A stretch of DNA of 11,820 bases from a bacterium (GCA_009921985.1 RFWS01000026.1:1-11820), one strand, 5' to 3'. Numbered from the stretch's first letter, positions 1-8,043 are shown. Program-made: numbers and translations. The notes: generated by a model from the sequence alone, not told the origin.

Positions 1-222
1 GAAACCAAGTCCGAGCAAAAGGATGCCGAAGCCGTGGAAATTTTTTTAAAGACCCTGAGCGAAGGAAAAATATTGGAGAACATCACCGTTACCGAACGGG
101 AAACCCCTTCTTATCGCGACGGAAAAACCGACCAGGTGGCCCTGCGATTTCAACTTAAGGCAGACTGGCCGTGGAGAATTGAGGGGGAAAAATCGGGGGT
201 TCCTCCCGCTTCGGCAAGATGA
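1..222 (+). CDS. 3' end of a pilus-like assembly gene (PilN/PilO- or Amuc_1101/1102-like), partial
   Basis: The frame is open from the first base of the window to a TGA at 220-222, giving the last 73 residues of a protein that starts upstream. The fragment has a charged helix-like start (ETKSEQKDAEAV), a segment with the pattern FLKTLSEGKILENITVTERE, then a strand-like VALRFQLKAD. This helix followed by strands resembles the ferredoxin-like periplasmic end of PilN/PilO/GspL proteins. By position, directly upstream of an Amuc_1100-like gene, it would correspond to Amuc_1101 (PilM-like) or Amuc_1102 of Akkermansia; which one is uncertain from so little sequence. Its stop overlaps the next start as ATGA at 219-222, so the two are probably translationally coupled in one operon. 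The GTG at 34 is internal and not the start. Confidence is high that it is coding, low for the family. Confidence 0.7.
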   Translation, partial: ETKSEQKDAEAVEIFLKTLSEGKILENITVTERETPSYRDGKTDQVALRFQLKADWPWRIEGEKSGVPPASAR

Positions 223-1190
223 AGTCGTTAAATTCCAGGCAAGTTCTGCTTTTTGCCGGCGGCCTATTCCTCCTAATCGCAGCTGCATTCTTGGGATGGC
301 AGGGGCTGGAAAATATGGGTGAAAAACAGCGAAGGTGCCAAGAATTGACGGATCAGTTGGGCAACGAAGCCTTGGCCGCTATCTTAATGGATCCAGAGGG
401 GGTCCAGAAGTCCCGGAAAGCCGCCAAGGAAATCAAGGATTTAAAGGAAAAATTAGAAGGGGAAACTGGGCAGTTACGTCAAAGCTGGGAGCAAAGCGCC
501 CAGATTGCCTCGGCCAGCGATCAAGATTGGGCCAAGGATCCCGGCAAGTGGAAAGACCGACTGATTCAAATCCAGAGCGATATGCAAAGAGAGGCCAAGC
601 AGGTTAATCTGAAAGTGGCGCCAGATTTTTACTTGGGGTTTGAGGCTTATCGCCAAAAAAGTCCCTCGCCGGAGGAGGTTCCTAGTTTGGCGCTCGAGCT
701 TTCCCTGGCGAAACAATTGGTCGGCCACCTGATCGATGCAAGGCAGCGGGCGAAGGAGCAGTTTCCCACGACCTGTGAACTGCGTGTGCTGAACCTTCCG
801 GGAACGGACAAGGAGTCTCCGCTTTCGCAACCTGGAAAAGAAGGCAAGAACGTCGCCGCAGGCCTGTCCCGGAAAGTCTTCCGGCTTGAAATGGAAAGCT
901 CTCCCGAAGTTTTGTATATTTTGGTTCAAAATCTTATGCGGGATAGTGGTCTGTGGATTATCCGGGACCTTTCCATTTCCAATCCGAAGCAAGGATTCCC
1001 ATCGCGTTCGGAAATCTCCCAAAAATTTGCCACGTCAAAGGAAAGTTCGGAAAAGGACGGCTTATCTCCAGGCAAACTTTTGGAAATTCTGGCGGGTGGG
1101 GAGAGCTTGGCGGTTCAGCTAGGTGTTGAGTTTGTGGTTTGGCCAAAATCCCCCCATCCCGCCGACTTGTCGAAAGGGAAACAACCGTGA
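219..1190 (+). CDS. Amuc_1100 family pilus-like protein
   Basis: This 323-residue protein is very close in length to Akkermansia Amuc_1100 (about 317). It has a short cytoplasmic start, one membrane helix (about residues 9-27), a charged coiled-coil-like stretch (about 30-90), and two alpha/beta subdomains. Blocks line up with remembered Amuc_1100: YLGFEAYRQKSPS at 138-150 matches LGFQVYSTQAPS, the block starting FRLEMES at 221 and running to LSISNPK matches the LEIAFQG...SIRIRN block, and the final strand SLAVQLGVEFVVWP (from 296) matches VFVQVSLNLVHF. Amuc_1100 has a PilN/PilO-like fold and is thought to be part of a pilus-like complex; it is also known as a host-signalling protein in the gut species. 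Here a structural role linking the inner membrane to the periplasmic scaffold is inferred. The ATG at 219 overlaps the upstream TGA; no good Shine-Dalgarno is seen, so translation is probably coupled. The stop overlaps the next gene's GTG. Confidence 0.87.
   Translation: MKSLNSRQVLLFAGGLFLLIAAAFLGWQGLENMGEKQRRCQELTDQLGNEALAAILMDPEGVQKSRKAAKEIKDLKEKLEGETGQLRQSWEQSAQIASASDQDWAKDPGKWKDRLIQIQSDMQREAKQVNLKVAPDFYLGFEAYRQKSPSPEEVPSLALELSLAKQLVGHLIDARQRAKEQFPTTCELRVLNLPGTDKESPLSQPGKEGKNVAAGLSRKVFRLEMESSPEVLYILVQNLMRDSGLWIIRDLSISNPKQGFPSRSEISQKFATSKESSEKDGLSPGKLLEILAGGESLAVQLGVEFVVWPKSPHPADLSKGKQP
1172..1178 (+). promoter_or_regulatory. Ribosome binding site fixing the GTG start of the Amuc_1099-like gene
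   Basis: GAAAGGG lies 8 nt before the GTG at 1187-1189. It favours that GTG over the in-frame ATG at 1139, which has no comparable purine-rich site and would add 16 residues ahead of the membrane helix. Confidence 0.6.
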
Positions 1191-2311
1191 AACTTTCACC
1201 CGGCATTTTGGGAGGAATCGGGGCCTTGGGTTTGGCAGGGGTCGGCTATCTCCTGGTTGGAATCCTTCAGCCGGGGCTCTTGGTCTTTCCGGAGCTTGCC
1301 GCGGGAAAAAACAAGTCGCTGCTGATGGAGGCATCCGCGAAATTCGATGGTCTCCAGAAAAAACAAAATGACCTCACATCTGATTTAAGAAACCTCCAGA
1401 TTTTATCCGGGCAAGAGGGGGAACATCGGGTGTTTGTATCTCCGATTCTCGTTTATCTGCCCGCAAACAAGGAGCCTGTCCAACCCATGGATCGAAAAAT
1501 GAAGACCGCAGATGGTATCGAGATTGGTTGGAAAATGAAATTTGGGTTTGATCCGGCTGATCCAACCGTGGCCTCCCAAGATCCGGATTCGGATGGTTTT
1601 ATTAATCTCGAGGAATATACCGCCAATCCATCCACGGATCCCCTTCGGAAGGAAGATAGTCCAGCCAAAGAAAGCAAATTAAAATCCAGAAGCCGTGAAA
1701 CAGTTCCTATGATCATAAGTTTTGTCGAAAAGAGCGGCGCAGATTTGGGAATTCGTTTTCAGGTAGGTCAAAAGCGGGTCGATTTCAAAGGAAAGCCTGG
1801 TGAAGCGTTCTGGGTCATGGCTGGGCCCAAGACGGTGAGCGTTCTCAGGGAAAAATCGAAAGTCGACGGGGAAATATCCAAACTTAAAGAAGCGGGTCAG
1901 AACACCCATGTGATTCCGCTGCAGGTCCTTTCATATCTTTCTAAGGTGGAAAAGGTCAAAGATCTCAAGGCAGGGGGTATTGAGATCGACGTGGACAACT
2001 CTTCTCTGGTTTTACAGAGAAATGACGCCGCCCGCACTCAAACTGAGCTCTTTTTTAGCGTACCCACCAGCCCAAAGTCCGTCTCTTGGGATGTTGGGGA
2101 CATTTTATTTTTTACCCCCAGTTCCGGCGGAATGGAACTTGGGCCCTTCCGTATCGGGGAAGTTTTCGCCTTTGCGGGAAAGCAGTTTGCTATCCTAGGC
2201 CGAGAAGGAACCAAAATTCAGCTTTTGGAGCTTGGCGATGGGAACAAGAAACCGTTTTGGGTTCCGCCGGATACGATCGCAACGCCGAACAAGGCTCTGT
2301 CAGTCCCTTAA
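1187..2311 (+). CDS. Amuc_1099 family pilus-like system protein with an EF-hand-type calcium loop
   Basis: From the GTG at 1187 the protein has 374 residues. A membrane helix covers about 7-27 (ILGGIGALGLAGVGYLLVGI), then a Leu/Lys/Asp-rich helical stretch (about 41-75) and a periplasmic part. Residues 132-143 (DPDSDGFINLEE) form a textbook EF-hand loop, with Asp at 1, 3 and 5, Gly at 6 and Glu at 12. It is followed by YTANPSTDP, the pattern of DxDxDG/EEY/TDP calcium repeats common in Verrucomicrobiota secreted proteins. The C-terminal part has beta-rich segments (GDILFFTP, FRIGEVFAFAGKQFAILG). The family call rests on position between Amuc_1100-like and secretin genes plus overall layout. 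A PilP/GspC-like role, joining the inner-membrane complex to the secretin, is inference. The GTG overlaps the upstream TGA as GTGA (1187-1190), and a ribosome site at 1172-1178 supports it. The gene ends with TAA at 2309-2311. Confidence 0.75.
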   Translation: MKLSPGILGGIGALGLAGVGYLLVGILQPGLLVFPELAAGKNKSLLMEASAKFDGLQKKQNDLTSDLRNLQILSGQEGEHRVFVSPILVYLPANKEPVQPMDRKMKTADGIEIGWKMKFGFDPADPTVASQDPDSDGFINLEEYTANPSTDPLRKEDSPAKESKLKSRSRETVPMIISFVEKSGADLGIRFQVGQKRVDFKGKPGEAFWVMAGPKTVSVLREKSKVDGEISKLKEAGQNTHVIPLQVLSYLSKVEKVKDLKAGGIEIDVDNSSLVLQRNDAARTQTELFFSVPTSPKSVSWDVGDILFFTPSSGGMELGPFRIGEVFAFAGKQFAILGREGTKIQLLELGDGNKKPFWVPPDTIATPNKALSVP

Positions 2312-2405
2312 CGGGGGCATCTTTTGTTCGCAATCTTTCACAAGTTTTTCCAAGGATTTTCAGCCTTTCCGTTGACCTGGGTTCTGAATAGGCAAGAGTG
2401 GCTTC
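2312..2405 (+). other. Intergenic gap before the first secretin gene
   Basis: This 94-bp gap is the only sizeable one in an operon otherwise joined by 4-nt overlaps. It is T-rich and holds a TTGACC box (2372-2377) without a matching -10 at 16-18 bp. No convincing stem-loop or promoter was seen. Confidence 0.4.
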
Positions 2406-4847
2406 GTGTTTATTTCGCCTATTCTCATGCTGGTTCTTGGCGGCGTTCTCCTTTTTGGTGAGGCATTTGCAGAGAATAACACTCTCCAAAATCGGCAAGA
2501 AAAGGCAGTTCAGTCCTCCTCGCTCTCAAGCTCCGAGAAAATTATTCAGCAAGAGATTGAGCGTCGTCGCGAGGCTGCTGAGCGAATTGAGGAGACCCTT
2601 GAACTTGCCGATCGTCTTTACCAATCGGGGGAGTGGGATCACGCCCAATCTAAGTTCGAACTGGTGCTTTTGGGTACGCAATCCGGCGGGCAAACGGATC
2701 GCTATTATCAGAGGGCTCGAATCGGAAAATCCCGCTGTCTGGCCGCAAAGGCATTGGACAAGGAAGAAAAGGGAAACCTTCAGGAAGCCGTCGGCTTGAT
2801 CCGGCAGGCGCAGGAACTGGATCCCGACAACAAAGCCTTAGCCAAGCGCGCGGAATCCATGCAAGAGGGGAATGCCCGCGCCAATAACCCTTTTCCGGGA
2901 AACCCGGCGGCTTCTGACTTGCTTGTGGAACGAGTGATTAAGCACAAAAAATTGGTCGCCCAATCCGATCAATTGGCGGAAACCGGGCAGTACGAAAAAG
3001 CAAGAAAACGACTAGATGAGGTGCGGGCGGAGGATCCCTACAACCGGGTCGTCCTGAAAAAAATCGAATTACTGGAAGAAAAACGAATTCGAGTTGCGAA
3101 CAAGCGATATGCGGCATCCCGGGAAAAAGCCTTGGCCCAAGTGGCGGAAACATGGTTTCCGCCACCCCCCGCGGTGGTTCCATCAAAAGACTCAAGCTCA
3201 AGCACCGCCAAGACTTCAACCGCTGGCGAAATTCTTAAAAAGCTAGCCGAAATCAGAATTCCGGAACTGACCTTCAATGAGAAACCCATTCGTGACGCCG
3301 TTCAGGAACTGCAAAGGCTCAGCGAGTTATATGATCCGGATAAAAAAGGCCTGAATTTTGTCCTGCGGCTTCCCCCTCCCGGTCCCAATGGGGATCCTGA
3401 ATCCGCCACGGTGAGTTTTGAGCTGAGGGACATCACCCTGCAGACAGCCCTTAAGTACCTTTGCGAGCAAGTGCGGGGCGGAGAAAAATTACGACCCGAA
3501 GTGGAGGACTCCGCTATATTTCTACTTCCGGCCACCGAGTCAGGAGTGGATCTGGAAAACCGCACCTTTGCTCTTCCCCCCAGCGTCATTGCAGGGTTGC
3601 CGAAAGAGGCGGGAACCATTGAGCGCGATGACCCTAAAAAATTAGGTGAAAATATTCTAAAAAATATCGGAGTAAACACATCCATGGAGGGCTCATCCGC
3701 TGTCTGTTTCAGGGACACTGGCAAGTTGGTCGTTCGGAATACCCCGAATGAACTTAACAAGATTGAGCAAAGGATCCGTGATGCCCAGGGGGAAAAGCCC
3801 CAAAAGCAGTTCGAGGTTGAGACCAAATTACTTCAGTTTTCCGAAAATGACGTACGCAATCTTACTTTTAATCTGCAAATGCAAATGTACCAAAACAACC
3901 AGATTCCCGGTTCTGGCAGCTATACCCCGGGAGCTCCGGGAGCTTTGTATACACCTTATTCGACCGGAGGAACTGATGGTCTGCGGGGAACATCGGGGCT
4001 CAACCAAAACGGTGCCTCCATTGTGGCTCTTTCAAGTCTCCTGGATCCCACCTTTCCTCAACTCGCCTCTAATCAAGTTGGGGTCAATGCACAGGTCTTG
4101 GGACGTGGATTCTCGGCCTTTGTTCAGCTTTTGCAGAACGCGATCGGCAAGGATTTGGTGGCCGCACCTCGGGTGACTTTGGCGGATGGAAAGGAATCAA
4201 AGATCGTCATTGCCCGGGAGATGTTCTACCCGGAATCGTATACCCAGCCCACGGTTCCAAACAACGATCAAGGTCTGGGTGCCGGATTTATTCTTCCGAG
4301 CACCCCTCAAAATTTTCTGTCGAAAAACGTGGGTGTAACTTTGACCGTCAAAGGAGAGTCGACTTCGGTTCCCAAGGCCGTGGACTTGGATTTTACACAG
4401 CTAGAGGTGGCCGATTTTACGGGTTTTGTCGACTATGGGGTCAACATCGCCACAGTTTCTTTAGGAGCTTATGATGCAGCCACCGATACAATTCTGCAGA
4501 TGCCGGTTCAAGTCCCCGGGGGAACCGCTCCTTACCTTGTTCCTATTTTCAGCAAACGTTCCCTGCAGAGCCGTGTCCGCTTGATGGATGGTGAGACGGT
4601 CGGGCTAGGGGGTCTCATTTCTGAGACTACGCAAACCGTCGATGATAAAGTGCCGGGACTTGGAGATCTCCCTATGGTGGGAAGACTCTTTCGGAGCAAG
4701 GCATCCCAAAAAATCAAACTGAATCTGGTAATTTTCTGCACCCTACGAATCGTGGAGCCTGATGGAAGTTTGAGTTTCCCTGAGGACGAGGACAACCCCG
4801 GATTCGCTCAGGCTGGTTCGAGTGCGATGACGCCATCTGTTCCATGA
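2406..4847 (+). CDS. Amuc_1098 family type IV pilus-like secretin, first copy
   Basis: This 813-residue protein is an outer-membrane secretin. A signal peptide (MLVLGGVLLFGEAFA) with likely cleavage after AFA at 22 is followed by a helical TPR-like region (about 50-240) with motifs such as ETGQYEKARKRLDEV. Next is an STN/N-domain-like segment (about 273-385, ITLQTALKYLCEQV), a further N-domain (about 400-465), and the secretin core (about 467-790). The core carries LVAAPRVTLADGKESKI and the family signature VPGLGDLPMVGRLF starting at V749, ending in LVIFCTLRIV. A Gly/Pro/Tyr-rich loop interrupts the core at about 496-540. The product should form an oligomeric channel through the outer membrane for a pilus- or secretion-like machine. 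GTG at 2406 is the first start after an in-frame TGA at 2385; ATG at 2427 is an alternative. The ribosome site is weak (AAGAG). The stop overlaps the second secretin's ATG. Confidence 0.88.
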   Translation: MFISPILMLVLGGVLLFGEAFAENNTLQNRQEKAVQSSSLSSSEKIIQQEIERRREAAERIEETLELADRLYQSGEWDHAQSKFELVLLGTQSGGQTDRYYQRARIGKSRCLAAKALDKEEKGNLQEAVGLIRQAQELDPDNKALAKRAESMQEGNARANNPFPGNPAASDLLVERVIKHKKLVAQSDQLAETGQYEKARKRLDEVRAEDPYNRVVLKKIELLEEKRIRVANKRYAASREKALAQVAETWFPPPPAVVPSKDSSSSTAKTSTAGEILKKLAEIRIPELTFNEKPIRDAVQELQRLSELYDPDKKGLNFVLRLPPPGPNGDPESATVSFELRDITLQTALKYLCEQVRGGEKLRPEVEDSAIFLLPATESGVDLENRTFALPPSVIAGLPKEAGTIERDDPKKLGENILKNIGVNTSMEGSSAVCFRDTGKLVVRNTPNELNKIEQRIRDAQGEKPQKQFEVETKLLQFSENDVRNLTFNLQMQMYQNNQIPGSGSYTPGAPGALYTPYSTGGTDGLRGTSGLNQNGASIVALSSLLDPTFPQLASNQVGVNAQVLGRGFSAFVQLLQNAIGKDLVAAPRVTLADGKESKIVIAREMFYPESYTQPTVPNNDQGLGAGFILPSTPQNFLSKNVGVTLTVKGESTSVPKAVDLDFTQLEVADFTGFVDYGVNIATVSLGAYDAATDTILQMPVQVPGGTAPYLVPIFSKRSLQSRVRLMDGETVGLGGLISETTQTVDDKVPGLGDLPMVGRLFRSKASQKIKLNLVIFCTLRIVEPDGSLSFPEDEDNPGFAQAGSSAMTPSVP

Positions 4848-7279
4848 TGTTTACTTGCCCATTTTTGGTCTTGTTTATCCTGTCCTCTGTATGCCTGTGG
4901 GGCGCTGATGGGATTGAGGCGAAGCTCCTGGAGGAGGGCCGAACTAGAGAAGAAAAGATTAAACCTCTTGCCCAAGCGCTCAACCAAGGAGACAAGCTGG
5001 CAGCTCAAGGCGAATTGCTTCGGGCTTGTGAGGAGGTTGTCGTAGCTATCCAGAATACGCCTGAAAGTTTGCGGGAAACTCCTGCCGGACGTGCGGCCAG
5101 GACCAAGTTGTCGGTTTGGGAGTGCCGATTGGCGGAAAATGAAAGCCGGCTATCCCACTGGGGGAAAGCCCGTGAATGGGCTCTCCGTTCCTTGGAGCAC
5201 GATCCCAGCAATACCAATGCCCAGACTCTGCTGGCGGATTGTGAGCAGATGCTAGGCCGTGGTGCGGCCCAAGGAGAGAAAATCAACCCCGCTCTCTCAG
5301 ACCGTTTTTTTGAAAAACTAAAAAGTGTTCAAACAGGGCTCGATGAGGCCGAGAAACTCAGGGAGACAGGGCAACTGCGCGAAGCTGAAAAACGGTTTGA
5401 AGATGTCCTCGCCCTCGACCCCTTTAACACCGTTGCCTTGGAAGGCATACAAAAAATATCGAAGGAAAAATATTTGGCGGCAGCTCAAGCCCGGGACGTA
5501 GCCAATGTGGAGCGGGGTCGCGAGGTTCGGGAGGCCTGGAACAACATCCTCCCCAAAAAACAGGGAATGACGACAGGCAAAAAAATTTCCGGCTCGATGA
5601 CCTTGTCCCCCACGGCGCAGTTGGAGCAGAAATTGAAGCAGATCATCATCCCTCAAGTTGATTTCTCTGGTCTCGATCTGGAGACAGTTCGCCGGGCCCT
5701 GGCTACCCTAAGCACCCAGTACGATGATGCCAAACGGGGAGTGAATTTTGTCGTCTCCTCCGATGTGTCGGCCCCTCAACCGATTAATCTGAAACTTCGG
5801 CAAGCTTCCTTGTACGACGTTGTGCGATATGTGGCACAGATCGCCGGTGTCAAAACACGTCTTAGCGAAATCGGGGTAACCTTTGCCCCGATCGTGGAAA
5901 CTCGACCCGATTTAATCTCGAGGGAGTTCACCGTCAGTCCTTCCTTTTTTAAGGGAGGGGGCTCGGTTTCATCAGAAGTTAACTCTCCTGTTCTTCGTGG
6001 TGCTGCCGCCGGGGTTGAGGCGGTTATGGGCGGTGGATCCGGGCAGAATGAACAAAGCAAGTTGGAAGAGCTCGGCGTGAAATTCCCCCCGGGTGCCTTT
6101 GCGGTGTATAATCGAAGCACCGGCCGCCTCCGGGTCGTCAACAATGCGGAGATGTTGGATATGATCGGGCAGTTAATTGCGGCCGCGGAGGAAGAAACAT
6201 ACCTGATTCAAGTGGGCGTGCGCCTAGTGGAGATCAACCAAGTGGATCTGGACAGTATCACCATAAATTCAACCTTTGGATCCATGAATCCGGATCCCAC
6301 CGGCGTCATTCAGTCTCTCATCCCGCAAGGTTTGAACCCCAACGGGAATGGGGCAACCCCGCCGGCTTCTGCTCAACAAGGAGTTTCCGCACAGTTGAAC
6401 CAAATTCAGGGTGTGGGAATGTTGCCGAACAACACGATTCAATCCTTTTTGCAGCCGGGTGTGCTCGCTGGCACCAATCAGACAAGTAGTTACGCGCTGA
6501 ACACGCTCCAGCTCGGAGGATCGATCATGGGCGGAACCCAATTCCGCGCCTTGTTGACGGCCATCGCTCAAAAAAGCAGTGCAAACGTTTTGGCCAGTCC
6601 AACCATCACTTTAAAGCGGGGGCAGGAGGGGGTAATCGACGTTACTCAGGACTTCCGCTATGTGAAAGAATACAGCGATCCGCAATCCTCGATTGCGACT
6701 ATTTATCCCCCCAACGCCGGGGCTGCCGCGGGCATTGTCGTAGCAGTGCCGGGACCTGAAACCGTGATCGGGTCATTTCCCACCCAGATCAGTGATGTCA
6801 TACCGATTGGTGTCAAGCTAGGTGTAAAGCCGGACATCACGGGGGACAACAGCCGGGTTCTCATGGAACTAAAGCCAAGCTTCATTGACTTTGAAGGTTT
6901 CATCAATTATGGGGCCTTGGTCAAGTCGGCTTATACCGCCCGTTATTTTGACGAAGCGGTAACCATTCTTACCAATAACATTCAGCAACCTGTCTTTGTC
7001 CGCAGGGATGTGACCATTCCTGCCGTGGAAGTCAGTGACGGCTTCACTTTGATGTTGGGTGGTTTGTTGCGCGAGGATATTCAAAACATCGACGAAAAAG
7101 TTCCGATTATTGGCGATATTCCCCTTTTGGGCAGGGCGTTTCAGGGGAAAACCGAGCAGGCGATCAAAAAGAACACTCTGATTTTTGTCACTCCACGGAT
7201 TTTGCAAGTGGACGGCGAGTATCTTAATCCCACCGCTGGACTTTTAACTTCCACAGCGACTGCGAAAACACCGCCTTAA
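4844..7279 (+). CDS. Amuc_1098-type secretin, second tandem copy
   Basis: This 811-residue protein has the same architecture as its upstream neighbour but is clearly diverged. It has a signal peptide (PFLVLFILSSVCLWG) and a TPR-like N-terminal region (about 30-245; AEKLRETGQLREAEKRFEDV lines up with the first copy's SDQLAETGQYEKARKRLDEV). An STN-like segment follows (about 259-360), and a secretin core runs from about 453 (YLIQVGVRLVEINQV) through ANVLASPTITLKRGQEG to the signature VPIIGDIPLLGRAF at V753, ending in LIFVTPRIL. The segment MELKPSFIDFEGFINYG corresponds to LDFTQLEVADFTGFVDYG in the first copy. It has its own low-complexity Asn/Gln/Gly/Pro-rich core insert. ATG at 4844 overlaps the upstream TGA as ATGA, and no Shine-Dalgarno is visible, so translation is probably coupled. 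It may form a mixed ring with copy 1 or a separate channel; the sequence does not decide. It ends in TAA at 7277-7279, overlapping the stop of the convergent gene. Confidence 0.87.
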   Translation: MMFTCPFLVLFILSSVCLWGADGIEAKLLEEGRTREEKIKPLAQALNQGDKLAAQGELLRACEEVVVAIQNTPESLRETPAGRAARTKLSVWECRLAENESRLSHWGKAREWALRSLEHDPSNTNAQTLLADCEQMLGRGAAQGEKINPALSDRFFEKLKSVQTGLDEAEKLRETGQLREAEKRFEDVLALDPFNTVALEGIQKISKEKYLAAAQARDVANVERGREVREAWNNILPKKQGMTTGKKISGSMTLSPTAQLEQKLKQIIIPQVDFSGLDLETVRRALATLSTQYDDAKRGVNFVVSSDVSAPQPINLKLRQASLYDVVRYVAQIAGVKTRLSEIGVTFAPIVETRPDLISREFTVSPSFFKGGGSVSSEVNSPVLRGAAAGVEAVMGGGSGQNEQSKLEELGVKFPPGAFAVYNRSTGRLRVVNNAEMLDMIGQLIAAAEEETYLIQVGVRLVEINQVDLDSITINSTFGSMNPDPTGVIQSLIPQGLNPNGNGATPPASAQQGVSAQLNQIQGVGMLPNNTIQSFLQPGVLAGTNQTSSYALNTLQLGGSIMGGTQFRALLTAIAQKSSANVLASPTITLKRGQEGVIDVTQDFRYVKEYSDPQSSIATIYPPNAGAAAGIVVAVPGPETVIGSFPTQISDVIPIGVKLGVKPDITGDNSRVLMELKPSFIDFEGFINYGALVKSAYTARYFDEAVTILTNNIQQPVFVRRDVTIPAVEVSDGFTLMLGGLLREDIQNIDEKVPIIGDIPLLGRAFQGKTEQAIKKNTLIFVTPRILQVDGEYLNPTAGLLTSTATAKTPP

Positions 7280-8043
7280 CGCCGGATCAGTCGATATTCA
7301 AAATTCGCGGGAATTTCGCGGGTGTTTCCTGCAGACCACCCGGCCAGGTTGGCGGCAGAGTAACCAAGGCCTCCAAACAGGAAATAGAAAACAGAACTGG
7401 CGGTATCTGCAGTCTCTGACTTGGCGTACCAGAGCCGTAGCTTTAATTCAGCGGGGCCATTGATGGGAATATCCAATCCGCCCCGCCTCTCCTCTCCGGC
7501 AATTTTGATCTTTTCCAGAGATTCATAGCGAATCCAGAGAGGTTTTTTCTCCGGACCAGTGGCGGGAGGTAGCGGATCTGGAATTTTTACTTTCGGACGG
7601 CGTTCTTGGCGCATTTGGTTGGCAGTCTGCATGGCAGGGGAATCCAGGGGGATGCGGAGGATTTGCCGGTAGGTTCCGGCAGGAAGAAAGACTTTTTCCT
7701 TGGTGTCGAGGGTCTCCAATTCCAAATCTACGCCGAGATTCAGATTGGCCAAATCAGGAGTGAGAGGCGGGAGATTCACCTTTTCGGCTGGGGCCGTGTT
7801 TGTTTCCGTGGAGCGGTCTGCGCTCGCCGAATTTGGGGAAGAAGCAGACGGATTGGAGGAATCCTCGATCGTTGATTGGCTTTTGGCGCCGGCCAAGGGA
7901 TCCGCAGAAGCAGAAGATGAGGGGTCTTCGGAAGCCTGTGCAGCCACCGGCAATATGGGGGACGGTTCGTTGGCGAAAATCGGGAAAACCGGATGGAGAA
8001 GAGCTGGAACCAGCAGGATGAAGGGAGGGTGGGAGATTTTCAT
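7276..8043 (-). CDS. Secreted protein of unknown function with Ser/Ala/Pro-rich linker, downstream of LPS permease
   Basis: I do not recognise this 255-residue protein. The N-terminus MKISHPPFILLVPALLHPVFPIFA is a good signal peptide (Lys, hydrophobic core, small residue at the end). It is followed by a low-complexity Ser/Ala/Pro/Asp-rich stretch (about 25-95), then a probable folded domain with strand-like segments (LGVDLELET, VFLPAGTYRQILRIPLDSP, LKLRLWYAKS). A hydrophobic patch near the end (SVFYFLFGGLGYSAANLAG) looks more like a buried or membrane-adjacent helix than a tail. The ATG (complement of 8041-8043) overlaps the stop of the upstream permease gene as ATGA, which fixes the start; longer frames into that gene lack a ribosome site and would bury the signal peptide. 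Coupling with an LptF/LptG permease suggests an envelope role, which is inference only. Its stop shares TTAA 7276-7279 with the convergent secretin gene. Confidence 0.75.
   Translation of the reverse strand: MKISHPPFILLVPALLHPVFPIFANEPSPILPVAAQASEDPSSSASADPLAGAKSQSTIEDSSNPSASSPNSASADRSTETNTAPAEKVNLPPLTPDLANLNLGVDLELETLDTKEKVFLPAGTYRQILRIPLDSPAMQTANQMRQERRPKVKIPDPLPPATGPEKKPLWIRYESLEKIKIAGEERRGGLDIPINGPAELKLRLWYAKSETADTASSVFYFLFGGLGYSAANLAGWSAGNTREIPANFEYRLIRR

Noticed and set aside
474..1022. 182-codon open frame on the - strand
   Set aside because: It is antisense to the Amuc_1100-like gene, with an Arg/Leu/Gly-rich composition and no recognisable motif.
1139..1186. ATG start for the Amuc_1099-like gene with a 52-bp overlap
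   Set aside because: The GTG at 1187 has a well-placed ribosome site and the same overlap style as its neighbours.
2372..2400. Promoter for the first secretin based on TTGACC
   Set aside because: The sequence 16-18 bp downstream (AAGAGTGG region) has no resemblance to a -10 element.
3302..3826. 174-codon open frame on the - strand
   Set aside because: It is antisense to the first secretin, Ser/Arg-rich and without any domain pattern.
4844..4930. Lipoprotein signal in the second secretin (Cys17)
   Set aside because: The residues before Cys17 (SSV) do not fit a lipobox; an ordinary signal peptide is more likely.
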